Below, in pieces: positions 1-7,684 of a stretch of 20,000 nt of DNA. The notes beneath the pieces are model-generated. The model saw nothing but the letters and a program-made list of their open reading frames with translations, did not search any database and was not told the origin of the DNA. Source of the stretch: Chara braunii (lineage: Eukaryota > Streptophyta > Charophyceae > Charales > Characeae); the NCBI GenBank assembly GCA_003427395.1, contig BFEA01000447.1, positions 721,576 to 741,575 of the forward strand, given 5' to 3'. Position 1 is the first letter of the stretch, and each line of letters starts with the position of its first letter. The position numbers and the translations under genes were made by a program.

Positions 1-480
1 GCTGTGAGAGAGGCAGAGTGAAGGGGAAGGTGTTAAACACAGGGAAAAGAGACAGAGAGAGGACAAACAAAGAATGGAAGAGGGAAAATACGGAGTGTAG
101 AATGAGGAAGAGGGCAAAGGAAAGGGCAAGAAAAAGCTCAAGAATGAGGCTGTCCTTGACGACAGAAAGGACACACATTGTAAGGATGGGGTGGATGAGC
201 GCATGGAAGACCTAACTGAGCATTCTCAAAACAACAACTGCCATGTGACGAACCACTTCCCGACCCCGTGCTATCTTTCGTACCCCTTGACTCAATACCC
301 CCTTTTTGTATCATATCGACCCCACAAAAACCTCGTCGCTTTTCTTGATTTCAGGCGCCTTGTTTGGGCCCCCAGTTTTTTCGGAAGTTCTATTGATTCT
401 TGGAATTCAGCTTTTTGTAATTCGGGAAATGCACGGGAAATTACGCGCGCCGCAGCGAGCGCACTGGGAATCGGGCTCGA
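1..480. other. Unassigned leading sequence
   Basis: The first 200 bases are purine-rich (GA and AAAG runs) and the rest is mixed. The frames open here translate to Lys/Arg/Glu-rich low-complexity peptides with no recognisable domain. I see no gene, RNA or element. Confidence 0.5.
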
Positions 481-941
481 CGGTTAGGAATTACGGAATA
501 AGCGGAGCCCGACGTATCTTTTTCCTTGCATGAATGTTATCGGTCACGTCGGAGAAAACTTTAGGAATTTTGTGAGAATACGGATAGGCATAGGAATTTC
601 TTTTCCCGCATCGGCTTTCGCGCGTGGATATGGTGATTCAATTTTTGAATTGGTTTTGAGCATAGGGAAGCTGTAACTGTTTTGGTGCCTTTTTCTCTTG
701 TTGTCAGCACCGCGCATGCGAGCTTCCTCCTCCTTCATTCCCGCGTCATTCTTCCCCCACACTCTCTCCTCTCCCCCTTCCCCCTCCTCTTCTTCTCCTA
801 TCGCAACTGTTTTTCCCTCTCTCCCCCTCTACTTTTTGCGCGCCTGTTTCCATTTCTTGATCATCTGAATCTTGGACCCGTCTCGCGCTGCTTTTCGCGC
901 CTCGTCTCTTCTCGCTCTTCAACCTCGGCTCACGAAGCCCG
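481..941. other. CpG-containing, pyrimidine-rich region upstream of a putative promoter
   Basis: CpG dinucleotides are frequent from about 440 to 1350, including GCGCGC and TCGCGC runs, whereas much of the later repeat DNA is CpG-poor. Between about 710 and 930 the plus strand is dominated by C and T (CTCCTCC, CCCCTCTTC runs). CpG retention suggests an unmethylated, gene-associated segment. No coding region is evident. Confidence 0.4.
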
Positions 942-1049
942 GTTGATCCTTCGATTACCCCGGCTCACCAATCAGACGCGTTGAGTAAGAGGATCTTCCT
1001 ATTGCGCGACGAATCTGATTGGCCGACTATCGGGTTCCGAAGGATCAAC
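942..1049. promoter_or_regulatory. Palindromic block with mirrored CCAAT boxes
   Basis: GTTGATCCTTCG at 942-953 is matched by its exact reverse complement at 1038-1049. Inside it, CCAATCAGA at 968-976 is matched by its exact reverse complement at 1014-1022. The spacers between outer and inner arms are 14 and 15 bases, so the block is nearly symmetric about a 37-base centre that contains CGCG near both ends. CCAAT is the binding site of NF-Y. Together with the TATA box about 100 bases downstream this reads as an upstream promoter element. Function is inferred from motifs only. Confidence 0.5.
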
Positions 1050-1120
1050 ATGGCTTCCCTTGAGCATCTTTCGCTGAACCTTCTCCCCTTACACCTCGAT
1101 CTCCCCTCTTTTCTCGCAAC

Positions 1121-1128
1121 TATAAATT
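1121..1128 (+). promoter_or_regulatory. TATA box candidate
   Basis: TATAAATT lies in a GC- and pyrimidine-rich setting, 72 bases after the mirrored CCAAT block. Transcription would be expected to start near 1150-1155 on the plus strand, where a C/T/A-rich stretch occurs. The match and spacing suit a plant class II promoter. No downstream coding start could be confirmed. Confidence 0.45.
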
Positions 1129-1149
1129 CCGCAACCGCGCCCGCAAAGC

Positions 1150-2640
1150 TCCCTTACGTTTTCCACTCACAAGCCAGCTTTCGGGAAGCAGTGGCTAGGT
1201 GATGCGTTTGGTGCGAGTCGAAAGTCCCGTCAGGCTGACTGTAGGCCGGCCGGCTGCGCGCTTGATCGCCACGACGGACTGTGGGATCCAGGCGAGCCGA
1301 GTCGAGTCTGCGTCAGCGGGGTGACGATCGCAGTGGTGGAAGTTAGCACGCGACGGTCGGGATCGTCGGTGCGGGTATGAGGATCTGTGATTGAAGTTGG
1401 GTGGATGATTGGCCTGGGGCCATATTGGAATTTTACGGCGAATGCGCCTTCATGATTGCGGATCATTTTTATGGTGTGAGTTCATGGCTGCGAAGCCGAA
1501 TGCTCCCTTGTTGAATTCTGGTGTCTTCTGTCTCGGCTTTTTCTCGTCTATCCCTCCCATCTCTCTCTCTCTGACTTAAATGACGATGTGTTGTGGGTTC
1601 GTCTCTCTTGTGAACCGAAGTGAACTCTCGTGAGTTCCTGCGAGGAAGAACTTCTTCCGGAACTCTTCCATTAGTTTCCTGGGTAATCCCTAGATGCGAA
1701 GAACTCAATCATCTTGTCTTGTGAACGGTGGATGCGTGTGTACAATCCCTCGATTGATTTCTGACTTGCGCGCCCTTGTCATTTTCGCGCCTTCCACGGT
1801 GAATGTTTGTATAGAAATGCTTATATTTCTGCGTTGATTAGAACCAGAGATCGACGAAATTTTGTTCGAAAATGCAAGAGTGTTTAGATTTGTCGTTCTG
1901 AATGCACTGCGCATGCCATCTGCCTTATGCTGCACGACATCCACAGACAATCTATGGGGCAACCTCGATAAAGCCAGGCGCCTCGTGCTTTTGTTGATCT
2001 GGTCTGCTGAAATTGAGTCGCGGGTTAATCCCTCAGGACTCCAACCCAAGTAATGCATGATTGTGCGGATCCCGTAAGATGCTTCTCTCGTATCCAAAGG
2101 AAGGAAGATACTAATTAGTTATTTTTCGATTGTGCTTTTTGATGACGTCTCGAGGATTTGTGTAAACTCCATTTGATTGATTGATATGTGGACTAACGGC
2201 CGTTCCTCGGTCGGGCGCCAGCCTTCCGTATCTCCCTCGCCGATGCGCCGCTTCCCCTACAACGAGGAAAGGACACGTGTATGCGAGTGGGACGTACGAG
2301 AAGCTGTCGCACGAATCGGCGGACAATATTACTTCCCTCTTGAAAACCGTTGTTCCGGGTTCGTGGATGCGGGCTTTGTCATTATCGATACGCACTTCCC
2401 ACCCTACTCAGTACTGTTGCCATTTAACGAGCTGATCGTCATTCCGTGGACGGCAATGGCGCCCCACCTAAGTGGATCAAACTGGACCGCAAGGTCCAGA
2501 GGATGGATGACAATCGGAGGCCTTGCAATCCACAGCATAAAAGGCTCTGCACTTCTCCATGAACGGGACGAATGTCATCCAACTTTCGCATAACCCAGAT
2601 AAGTCTTTTGACTCTTTTGAGTCTTTTCGCATTTGAGCTT
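1150..2640 (+). other. Possible 5' untranslated region or intron of an unidentified gene
   Basis: The stretch follows the promoter-like block and remains CpG-containing and largely free of obvious repeats. A potential 5' splice site, GTGAGT, occurs near 1475. A pyrimidine-rich TTGCAG acceptor-like site lies just beyond the end, near 2698. Open frames at 1862-2053 and 2177-2593 (plus) and 1705-2097 (minus) show no domain, hydrophobic segment or family signature that I recognise. It may be leader plus first intron of a gene whose coding exons lie outside the window, or plain intergenic DNA. Confidence 0.25.
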
Positions 2641-3073
2641 TTTTCTGATAAAATCACAACTCCGAGATTTGTTTCAACATTTTGAGTTTCCCTTGCAGAA
2701 ACCCCTATTTCCTTTTTTGTGGGGGGTGATGGTGGTTGGGGCGAAGGATTATGGCCAGGATTGGCAGAGCACCTTTTCACCAGATCATGTGCATAAGCAT
2801 TCAAACCACCAGTTACTTCCAAGCCTCTTCTCCGAATCCCAATTTCTTCCACGTGCAGAGTTTCATCGAACTGGTGCAGGCACGAAATAAAAAAGATTTG
2901 GATGGGCGTGGCCTGCCATTTTGTTTTGGTAGGCTGAGCCCCAAAGGTCATGTCGAGTTTACAGCCATGTTGGAACAAGATGGCCGGGATAAGCACTCGT
3001 GTTTTAAAACAATCCCTGCTCCCAAACCACCTATTTTGTCGAGCCTTTTCTGCCCGAAGGTGATTGGTGAAGG
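2641..3073. other. Unassigned intergenic sequence
   Basis: AT-leaning, with short T and G runs (TGTGGGGGGTGATGG near 2720). Frames are short and contain no recognised motif. No repeat relationship to other parts of the window was noticed. Confidence 0.4.
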
Positions 3074-3191
3074 TTGTCGCAATCAAGGTAACCGGCGTTC
3101 GGGACGGGCTGAACGCCCCGGCCCGAACGCCCGAACGTACGGGACCCCTTAGGGATGCGTTCGGCCGTTTGGGCCGAATGCGGACCAAAAA

Positions 3192-3248
<57 letters not shown>
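3192..3248. repeat. (TAA)n microsatellite
   Basis: About 18 uninterrupted TAA units followed by A-rich sequence. On the minus strand this gives a poly-isoleucine run, so frames crossing it are artefacts of the repeat. Confidence 0.95.
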
Positions 3249-3249
<1 letters not shown>

Positions 3250-3410
3250 TAAAAAAACTGAAAAGAAAGTATGTTATGAAGAAAAATCAAATAAACAACA
3301 TTTGTGTGAGCATTACATCCAAATTTCTTACCAAACTTGAAATAAAAATAAAATACAAAAAATAAAACTAATAATAATGAAAACTTGAAAAGAGAATTAA
3401 AATTAGTGAG

Positions 3411-3527
3411 TGAGCGAGCACGTTTTCGACACCACCATCTTTGCCGATTTTTTTTTTTTTTTTGGCACAGCCAAATGCCTTGAAAATTTACAGATGTGTA
3501 CTTCACATAACACAAAACTCTTTAAAA
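3411..3527 (+). repeat. Direct repeat unit 1 inside foldback element
   Basis: Shares GAGCACGTTTT, ACACC.CCATCTTTG.CGATTTTT, a poly-T run, GAAAATTTA and ATGTAC.TC.CAT with 3593-3714, at about 182-base spacing. The copies differ by scattered substitutions and small indels, so the duplication is not recent. Confidence 0.75.
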
Positions 3528-3592
3528 AAGTTTCCAAAAGGCACCAAAATAACATCAAAACCAAAAGCAAAAAGTAAAAAAAAAAAAAACAT

Positions 3593-3714
3593 TGAGTGGC
3601 CGAGCACGTTTTGACACCGCCATCTTTGGCGATTTTTCTTTTTTTTTTGGCTTGGCAAAATACGTCGAAAATTTATAGGCATGTACCTCGCATCATAGAG
3701 AACTCACAAAAAAA
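3593..3714 (+). repeat. Direct repeat unit 2 inside foldback element
   Basis: Partner of 3411-3527 in the same orientation. The poly-T tract here is interrupted by a C. The two copies are separated by A-rich sequence ending in a run of 13 A. Confidence 0.75.
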
Positions 3715-3793
3715 AAATTCAGAAAAAAACTTATTTTTAGGCCCCAAATTAGGCCAACGCATTCGGGTTCGGACCCTGAACGGGACCCCGAAC

Positions 3794-3839
3794 GCCCGTA
3801 CGCACGGAGGTCGGCCCGGGGACCTCCGTACGTACGGGC
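3794..3839. repeat. GC-rich palindrome
   Basis: A 19-base arm at 3794-3812 (GCCCGTACGCACGGAGGTC) pairs with 3821-3839 with one mismatch around an 8-base GGCCCGGG centre. It sits just inside the right end of the putative foldback element and would form a stable hairpin or cruciform. Confidence 0.85.
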
Positions 3840-3864
3840 TGGTTATCCTGGTCGCGATAAAATA

Positions 3865-4344
3865 TCGATATTGTCACACATATCTAGTGGCAGTGCCAAC
3901 CTCCATCTGCTATGCCACAATCGTCATGGTTATAGGCCAGCACCACTGGGGGTTTTTTTTTCGCAGCAGCCACTGTTGGTCGTCTACCAGCCCAATCCGG
4001 GGCCTTCTTGTAAGCCGCCGTGGTCAGGCCCGAGTCGATGAAGCTGCCTTCCGAGGCTCGCAAGCCTGGGACTGCGCCTTCTCAAAGTGGCCTGCCGCTT
4101 TTGCTACCGGCCCAGGCCCGAATCGCAACGCTCTTACCATGAATACCGGTAAGAGCACTACTAAGGTTAGTGTGAACTGGTGGTTCAACAGTGTGCATAT
4201 ACTATGGTAGTTTCCCATGATCTAGTACCCTGGAAACTGGAAACCAGAGTCACATTTGTTTTCCAATAGCCTGCGGAGCTACAGCTTGCTCAGAGAATAT
4301 TCATGCCAGGACTTCTTTGATGGATTTCTGGACATAATTGCACC
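3865..4344. other. Unassigned sequence with one perfect hairpin
   Basis: No gene is recognised. At 4130-4156 a perfect 9-bp stem (GCTCTTACC / GGTAAGAGC) encloses a 9-base loop. A T8 run occurs at about 3954-3961. The open frame through 3596-4210 spans the foldback element and this stretch, and its product has no family signature. Confidence 0.4.
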
Positions 4345-4404
4345 CATCCCGTAGGTGCCGTAATTGCATTGACATACATCCAGGGAAATACTAGTGTGTC
4401 TGTG
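4345..4404 (+). repeat. Dispersed repeat, copy a (GTAATTGCA...ACTAGTGTG family)
   Basis: CATCC.GTAGGTGCCGTAATTGCA, then GACATACATCCAGGGAAATACTAGTGTG..TGTG, matches the repeat seen again at about 11528-11567, 11773-11857 (inverted), 13302-13376 and, more weakly, 13444-13495. No coding capacity is seen. It is likely a remnant of a short interspersed or inverted-repeat element. Confidence 0.6.
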
Positions 4405-4428
4405 CTCTCATTCTCACATCAGCTATGG

Positions 4429-4441
4429 ATGGGGCGCTACC
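4429..4441 (+). repeat. Left target-site duplication of U6 retrocopy 1
   Basis: ATGGGGCGCTACC matches ATGGAGCACTACC at 4573-4585 at 11 of 13 positions. The two sites directly border the U6-like sequence plus its A-rich tail, as expected of LINE-style integration. Confidence 0.6.
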
Positions 4442-4545
4442 TCTCCTTCACGACATCCATTAAAATTGGAACAATACAGAGAACATTAGCATAGCCCCCG
4501 CGCAAGGATGACACACATAAATTGAGAAATGGTCCACATTCTTTT
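4442..4545 (+). pseudogene. U6 snRNA retropseudogene 1
   Basis: The whole sequence aligns with plant U6 spliceosomal RNA from the 5' stem region to the T-rich 3' end. Landmarks are GACATCC, TAAAATTGGAAC, the ACAGAGA box (intact), TTAGCAT, GCGCAAGGATGACAC, GAGAAATGGTCCA and a terminal CTTTT. Functional U6 pairs with U4 and U2 and forms the spliceosome active site. This copy has several substitutions, including AAGATT to AACATT just after ACAGAGA, a degraded 5' stem, and changes where the usual sequence has CpG (ACGCAT to ACACAT, ATCGAG to ATTGAG). No plant-type upstream sequence element and TATA box are found at the usual distances. The A-rich tail and flanking direct repeats mark it as a reverse-transcribed insertion rather than a gene. 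Confidence 0.85.
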
Positions 4546-4572
4546 CTGTCTTAAAAAAGAAGAAGAAAAAGA
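4546..4572 (+). repeat. A-rich tail of U6 retrocopy 1
   Basis: After the terminal CTTTT the sequence runs CTGTC, then TTAAAAAAGAAGAAGAAAAAG, ending at the right direct repeat. Its place between the RNA 3' end and the duplicated target site fits target-primed reverse transcription. Confidence 0.55.
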
Positions 4573-4585
4573 ATGGAGCACTACC
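4573..4585 (+). repeat. Right target-site duplication of U6 retrocopy 1
   Basis: ATGGAGCACTACC, partner of 4429-4441. Both mismatches are G/A differences. Confidence 0.6.
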
Positions 4586-4744
4586 GTGCACTTCACTGTA
4601 TAATAGTGTATATGAGATGCGTGCAATAATTATGCCCATACTGTCTCGTACGTAATACATATATAATACATCTATGTATACAAGGATGGGACCCGAAGAC
4701 TGCCTTCACTGAGTGCCTGATCCCTTCAGTTGATCAAACTACAG

Positions 4745-4802
4745 GATTCTATTCGGGGGAAGAAGCTACTGAGCTGCTACTCCCTTTCCCCCAAATAGAA
4801 TT
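4745..4802. repeat. Imperfect inverted repeat
   Basis: GATTCTATTCGGGGGAA (4745-4761) pairs with 4786-4802 at 15 of 17 positions across a 24-base loop. The 14-base word TATTCGGGGGAAGA is identical to the reverse complement of part of the left end of the small element at 11566, so this may be a junction of degenerate copies of that family. Confidence 0.6.
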
Positions 4803-4937
4803 GAGGTTATCATATCTGTACTTATGGGAAACTGCGCAGAACGAAGACACAACAACCCTGCATTCTATTGAGGCAAAGAGGCCAATGAGGCTGTTAATTA
4901 ATGGGGCCCACATCCCTTCAATTTCAGGAGGAGCGCG

Positions 4938-5080
4938 TCATCATTACATGCTTGTTTTCTTCCTTTTTTTCAGGCTTACTTGTGGGCATAGTATCCCATG
5001 CCATGAATCATGATGTACAGGGTACAGCCAGGTGGAGGTTACCCATGACAGGCTTAGGTTTGCAACCGTAGGGGATAGGT
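4938..5080 (+). repeat. Interspersed repeat pair, copy 1 (SINE-like?)
   Basis: TCATCATTACATG.TTGTTT, TTCAGG, CCCATG, AGGGTACA.CCAGGT, then a GGTTT.CAA motif and AGGG.ATA recur in the same order at 5427-5540. GGTTTGCAACC at 5057-5067 is a loose match to a tRNA-type B box. A tRNA-derived SINE is possible but weakly supported. Copy 1 has an extra T-rich insert near 4955-4970. Confidence 0.55.
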
Positions 5081-5212
5081 CTGCATTGCAGGTGGCCATA
5101 CAATGTGCTTCTTATTCATTTCCCAGACGAAAAAATCTTGCTCATACAAGGCTGTAGGGGCAGTTTAGGGTTGTTTTCCACTTGTTACGTCTTTTTCTTT
5201 TCTTGCTCACAT

Positions 5213-5228
5213 ACCTCTGCGCTTTCCA
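5213..5228 (-). repeat. 3'-side target-site duplication of U6 retrocopy 2
   Basis: On the plus strand ACCTCTGCGCTTTCCA matches ACCTCGGCGATTTTCA at 5339-5354 at 13 of 16 positions. Together they border the minus-strand U6 copy and its A-rich tail. Confidence 0.5.
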
Positions 5229-5242
5229 CTTTTATTTTTCCT
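5229..5242 (-). repeat. A-rich tail of U6 retrocopy 2
   Basis: Read on the minus strand this is AGGAAAAATAAAAG. It follows the U6 3' end directly and runs up to the flanking duplication. Unlike copy 1 there is no terminal run of T. Confidence 0.5.
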
Positions 5243-5340
5243 AATTTGAACTATTTCTTGATTTATGTGCGTCATCCTTGTGCAGGAGCCATGCTAATCT
5301 TCTCAGTGTCGTTCCAATTTTAATGCATGTCCCAAAGGAC
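5243..5340 (-). pseudogene. U6 snRNA retropseudogene 2 (minus strand)
   Basis: Read on the minus strand it begins GTCCTTTGGGACATGC and continues through TAAAATTGGAACGA, GAGAAGATTAGCATGG, CACAAGGATGACG and AAGAAATAGTTCAAATT, spanning essentially the full U6 RNA. The catalytic ACAGAGA box reads ACTGAGA, which would be expected to impair a functional U6. The 5' hairpin is shortened and the terminal U run is absent. It lies in opposite orientation to copy 1, about 700 bases away. It differs from copy 1 at many positions where each alone keeps the expected base, so the two look like independent insertions rather than a local duplication. Confidence 0.85.
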
Positions 5341-5354
5341 CTCGGCGATTTTCA
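5339..5354 (-). repeat. 5'-side target-site duplication of U6 retrocopy 2
   Basis: ACCTCGGCGATTTTCA on the plus strand, partner of 5213-5228. It overlaps the first two U6 bases, as often happens when target and insert share terminal bases. Confidence 0.5.
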
Positions 5355-5426
5355 CTTAACATAGACGAATTTCGAACTTTGATCGCACGGACTCTCACCT
5401 CCTTGAATTTCCTGCTTGGAAAGCTA

Positions 5427-5540
5427 TCATCATTACATGGTTGTTTCAGGGGCCTGCTTCCCATGTCACAGTGTATAGGGTACATCCAGGTAAGAGCCTA
5501 CATACGATAGGTCCTGGGTTTCCAATCACAGGGAATATGT
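5427..5540 (+). repeat. Interspersed repeat pair, copy 2 (SINE-like?)
   Basis: Same order of blocks as 4938-5080. GGTAAGAGC at about 5489-5497 loosely resembles the end of a tRNA A box and GGTTTCCAATC at 5517-5527 a B box, which are closer together than in a normal tRNA. U6 retrocopy 2 lies between the two copies. Confidence 0.55.
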
Positions 5541-5551
5541 ATACGTTTCTC

Positions 5552-5660
5552 TCTGCCCAAATCACACATTTGCTATTCAATTCCTCAGGGGGTCTCTTTA
5601 AGGCGTCTTCATTTTTTCTGCCCAAACGACACAATTCTGGTTCAGTTCCTCGGGGAGCCT
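5552..5660 (+). repeat. Tandem duplication, 65-base period
   Basis: TCTGCCCAAA..ACACA, then TTCA.TTCCTC.GGG, occurs at 5552 and again at 5617. A shorter GGGATCTC echo follows to about 5703. Confidence 0.7.
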
Positions 5661-6232
5661 TGTAGAGGGGGTCTCTTACGGGATCTCGTAGGGGGATCTC
5701 TTCGGAGTATGTGAGCATAGGGCTGCTTGGGGTCATTTTACACGTGTCAAAACTTTCTTTTCCTAATCTTCTACATGTAAGATAAGACTTCAGATTTTGG
5801 TCTCCGCTTGATTATCCTCCTGCTGAGGCGAGTTTGATTATTTTTGTCTGTGTGTGTGCAATTCATATTTGTGATTCGCTTTCAAGGTTTCACGGAACTT
5901 TCAACCCATTGTTTTTCATTTCCCCTTCCCACTTGCGCTGGCAAGCATTTGACTATATCTGAAAAACAGACATCAAGTTATCAACTCATTACTTCACATA
6001 TTTGCAAAAAAAAAAAAATGATTGGGGCGAGTACGCCTCAGTCAAGAATCACGTTTCCGATAGGCAAAAAAAAAACTCATATCGGCAGGTCTGTGATGAC
6101 CAGAGTTAAATAATGCACTTAAAACACAAGGCGACGGTTTAGACAGGTGTGGTACTTTGTAACAGCAGGGGCGGGCCATGGTGTGCAGAGAGCCTGAGTT
6201 AAAAAAAGCAATAAGTTAAATAAGCTAAAATA
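5661..6232. other. Unassigned AT-rich sequence
   Basis: Contains two long A runs (about 6005-6018 and 6066-6074) and no recognisable gene. TTAAATAA-type words repeat near 6105-6225. Confidence 0.4.
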
Positions 6233-6322
6233 ACGCTATTTGTTTTTCTTTTGGCCTTTTCAAAAATCGAGCAGGGAGCACACTGCTATTTATTGTTTTT
6301 CTTTTTGCCTTTCAAAACTGAA
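6233..6322 (+). repeat. Short direct duplication
   Basis: CTATTTGTTTTTCTTTTGGCC with TTCAAAA at about 6235 is repeated with small changes at about 6288. The copies are 53-54 bases apart. Confidence 0.6.
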
Positions 6323-6359
6323 AACCTGACATGGCCGCAGCTGGGCAGCACAGCGTACA

Positions 6360-6465
6360 CGTATGCGGGCTCTGCGGACGTGCATACACGTATGCACGTA
6401 CACGCGTACAGGTCACATACGTGTATGGGCGTACTCGATTTTGGGCCCCGCGTACGTGGTCATCG
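6360..6465. repeat. CGTAC/GTATG-rich palindromic cluster
   Basis: CATACACGTATG (6383-6394) and its exact reverse complement (6416-6427) lie 21 bases apart. GTGCATACACGTATGCAC at 6380-6397 is itself an 8-bp-arm palindrome. Alternating purine/pyrimidine words (ACGTAC, GCGTAC) fill the rest. The composition resembles the ends of the foldback element at 3074-3864. Confidence 0.65.
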
Positions 6466-6541
6466 CGAGCCAGTTTGGGGGCTGGTTTTGGCCCCATGGG
6501 ATAGAGGGGGGGAGGGTCCAGAGTGGGGTCGGGGGGTAACG

Positions 6542-6562
6542 TGTCTGTGTGTGTGCGCGTGC

Positions 6563-6649
<87 letters not shown>

Positions 6650-6650
6650 N

Positions 6651-6700
<50 letters not shown>
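6542..6700. repeat. (TG)n then (GA)n microsatellite with one undetermined base
   Basis: A short imperfect TG/CG run leads into a GA dinucleotide repeat of about 135 bases from 6566. Base 6650 is N. It encodes Arg-Glu or Leu-Ser polymers in every frame, so frames crossing it are not genes. Confidence 0.98.
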
Positions 6701-6701
<1 letters not shown>

Positions 6702-6905
6702 CGCCTTCGACGACGACGTCGTTGTCTTCCTCCTCCTCCCCAGTGCCGTCTTCCTTCTCCTCCCCCGCGGCCTTCCCATTGTCCTCCTCCTCCGCTGCCA
6801 CGTCAGCTCTTTTTTTCACTTGGAGGAAGATAATAACAGGAGGAGGTGGAGGAAGATGATAACGGGAAGATGTGGAGGAAGAAGACAGTGGGGGTATGGC
6901 CTGGC
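6701..6905. repeat. Purine/pyrimidine-biased cryptic repeat
   Basis: A block of CCTCCTCC-type sequence (6725-6800) is followed by GGAGGAAGATAATAACAGG units at about 6820-6880: GGAGGAAGAT.ATAAC.GG occurs twice and TGGAGGAAGA three times. It is low complexity with no gene. Confidence 0.6.
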
Positions 6906-6924
6906 AGGCCTCGAAGCTTGATTG

Positions 6925-7050
6925 AAGCTGGTTGGCTGAGTTCCAGCCGAACAGCTGGCTAACCTACCTGCTAACTAAGTTACCAGCTGCCTAGTGAACT
7001 GAGAGGGCTGAGTTGACAGCTGGCTGAGTTCCTAGCTGGAGAGCTGGGTA
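6925..7050 (+). repeat. AGCTGG/CTGAGTT cryptic repeat
   Basis: AGCTGG or CAGCTGG occurs at least five times, interleaved with GGCTGAGTT three times, at irregular spacing. It looks like an old minisatellite. Confidence 0.6.
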
Positions 7051-7059
7051 GCTGTTTCA

Positions 7060-7684
7060 GACACAAAATCATGCGTCCAAGTAGCCTATGGAGCAGGATA
7101 AAGGTCACTCAGCCTCCATAACACGATCCTTAAACCCTAAGCCGTAATGGTGAAGGTTGAAGGCCATGGGAGACAGGGAGAGAGTCCAAGTCACCAGCAG
7201 TAGAAGAAGGCAGCGATTTGAGTTTCAAAACCAAAAAGAAGAAAGTAACATACAGAAAAAAAGGGAGCAAATTTGTAGAGGCGCACGGTTCTCACCTCCT
7301 CCGGCTATATTACACCAGCTTCGGAGGGCGACACTGATACTGGTGACCCTGATAGTACCTAGGGGTAGTCACAACATAAATTGCAGGCGGCCATAGCTCA
7401 ACCAGAGCTAGCCGTAACGTGGTTGAGAACAGAGAGGTGAACATTAGCTCAAAGCAGGACCGTTGTCCCCCCTGAGTAAGCAGAGACTGTGCGGCGAGTG
7501 TCCGGCCAGAGTCGGCCCGAGGACTCCATGAGCGTGCAGGGAGTGACGTACAATGTGATCAAAGCAGAATGAGGCCTATAGGAGAAAGTTTCTCCCACCC
7601 CAGGTAAGGCATAGCTCCTCTCCACCAAGCCTGTGTCATGTACCGTCAGTTTTCCCCTACTGACTGCTCTAGCTACCTACCGAT
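7060..7684. other. Unassigned sequence
   Basis: No gene, RNA or element is recognised. CATAGCTCAACCAGAGC near 7392-7408 resembles a tRNA A-box region, but there is no matching B box or acceptor stem. Confidence 0.4.

Larger units (their letters stand above)
3074..3864. mobile_element. Foldback-type non-autonomous element (putative)
   Basis: The ends look like diverged terminal inverted repeats. TTGTCGC...AAGGTAACCGGC near 3074-3096 resembles the reverse complement of GCTGGTTATCCTGGTCGCGATAA near 3838-3861, with about three-quarters of positions matching. Each end continues into GC-rich sequence built from CGTTCGGG and CGTACGGG words that can itself fold (3096-3137, 3157-3181, 3794-3839). The interior is A/T-rich and carries a TAA microsatellite and a duplicated 115-base unit. 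There is no transposase coding sequence, so it could only move with help from elsewhere. Target-site duplications were not resolved. It might also be two separate GC-rich repeats either side of AT-rich DNA. Confidence 0.4.

Noticed and set aside
2482-2499. Perfect 7-bp stem with a GCAA tetraloop (CTGGACC / GGTCCAG)
   Set aside because: About one such hairpin is expected by chance in 20 kb, and no RNA gene or terminator context surrounds it.
2439-3515. Longest open frame in the window (358 codons, minus strand)
   Set aside because: It runs through the TAA microsatellite (poly-Ile), poly-T runs and the foldback element, and the rest has no family signature.
4405-4425. TCTCACATC resembling the plant snRNA upstream sequence element
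   Set aside because: It lies about 25 bases before U6 copy 1, not the usual 60-70, and there is no TATA box between.
6251-6921. Several overlapping frames of 90-200 codons on both strands
   Set aside because: They are created by the GA dinucleotide array, which is open in every frame (Arg-Glu or Leu-Ser polymers).
7388-7415. tRNA A-box-like CATAGCTCAACCAGAGC
   Set aside because: No B box, anticodon arm or acceptor stem at the right distances.
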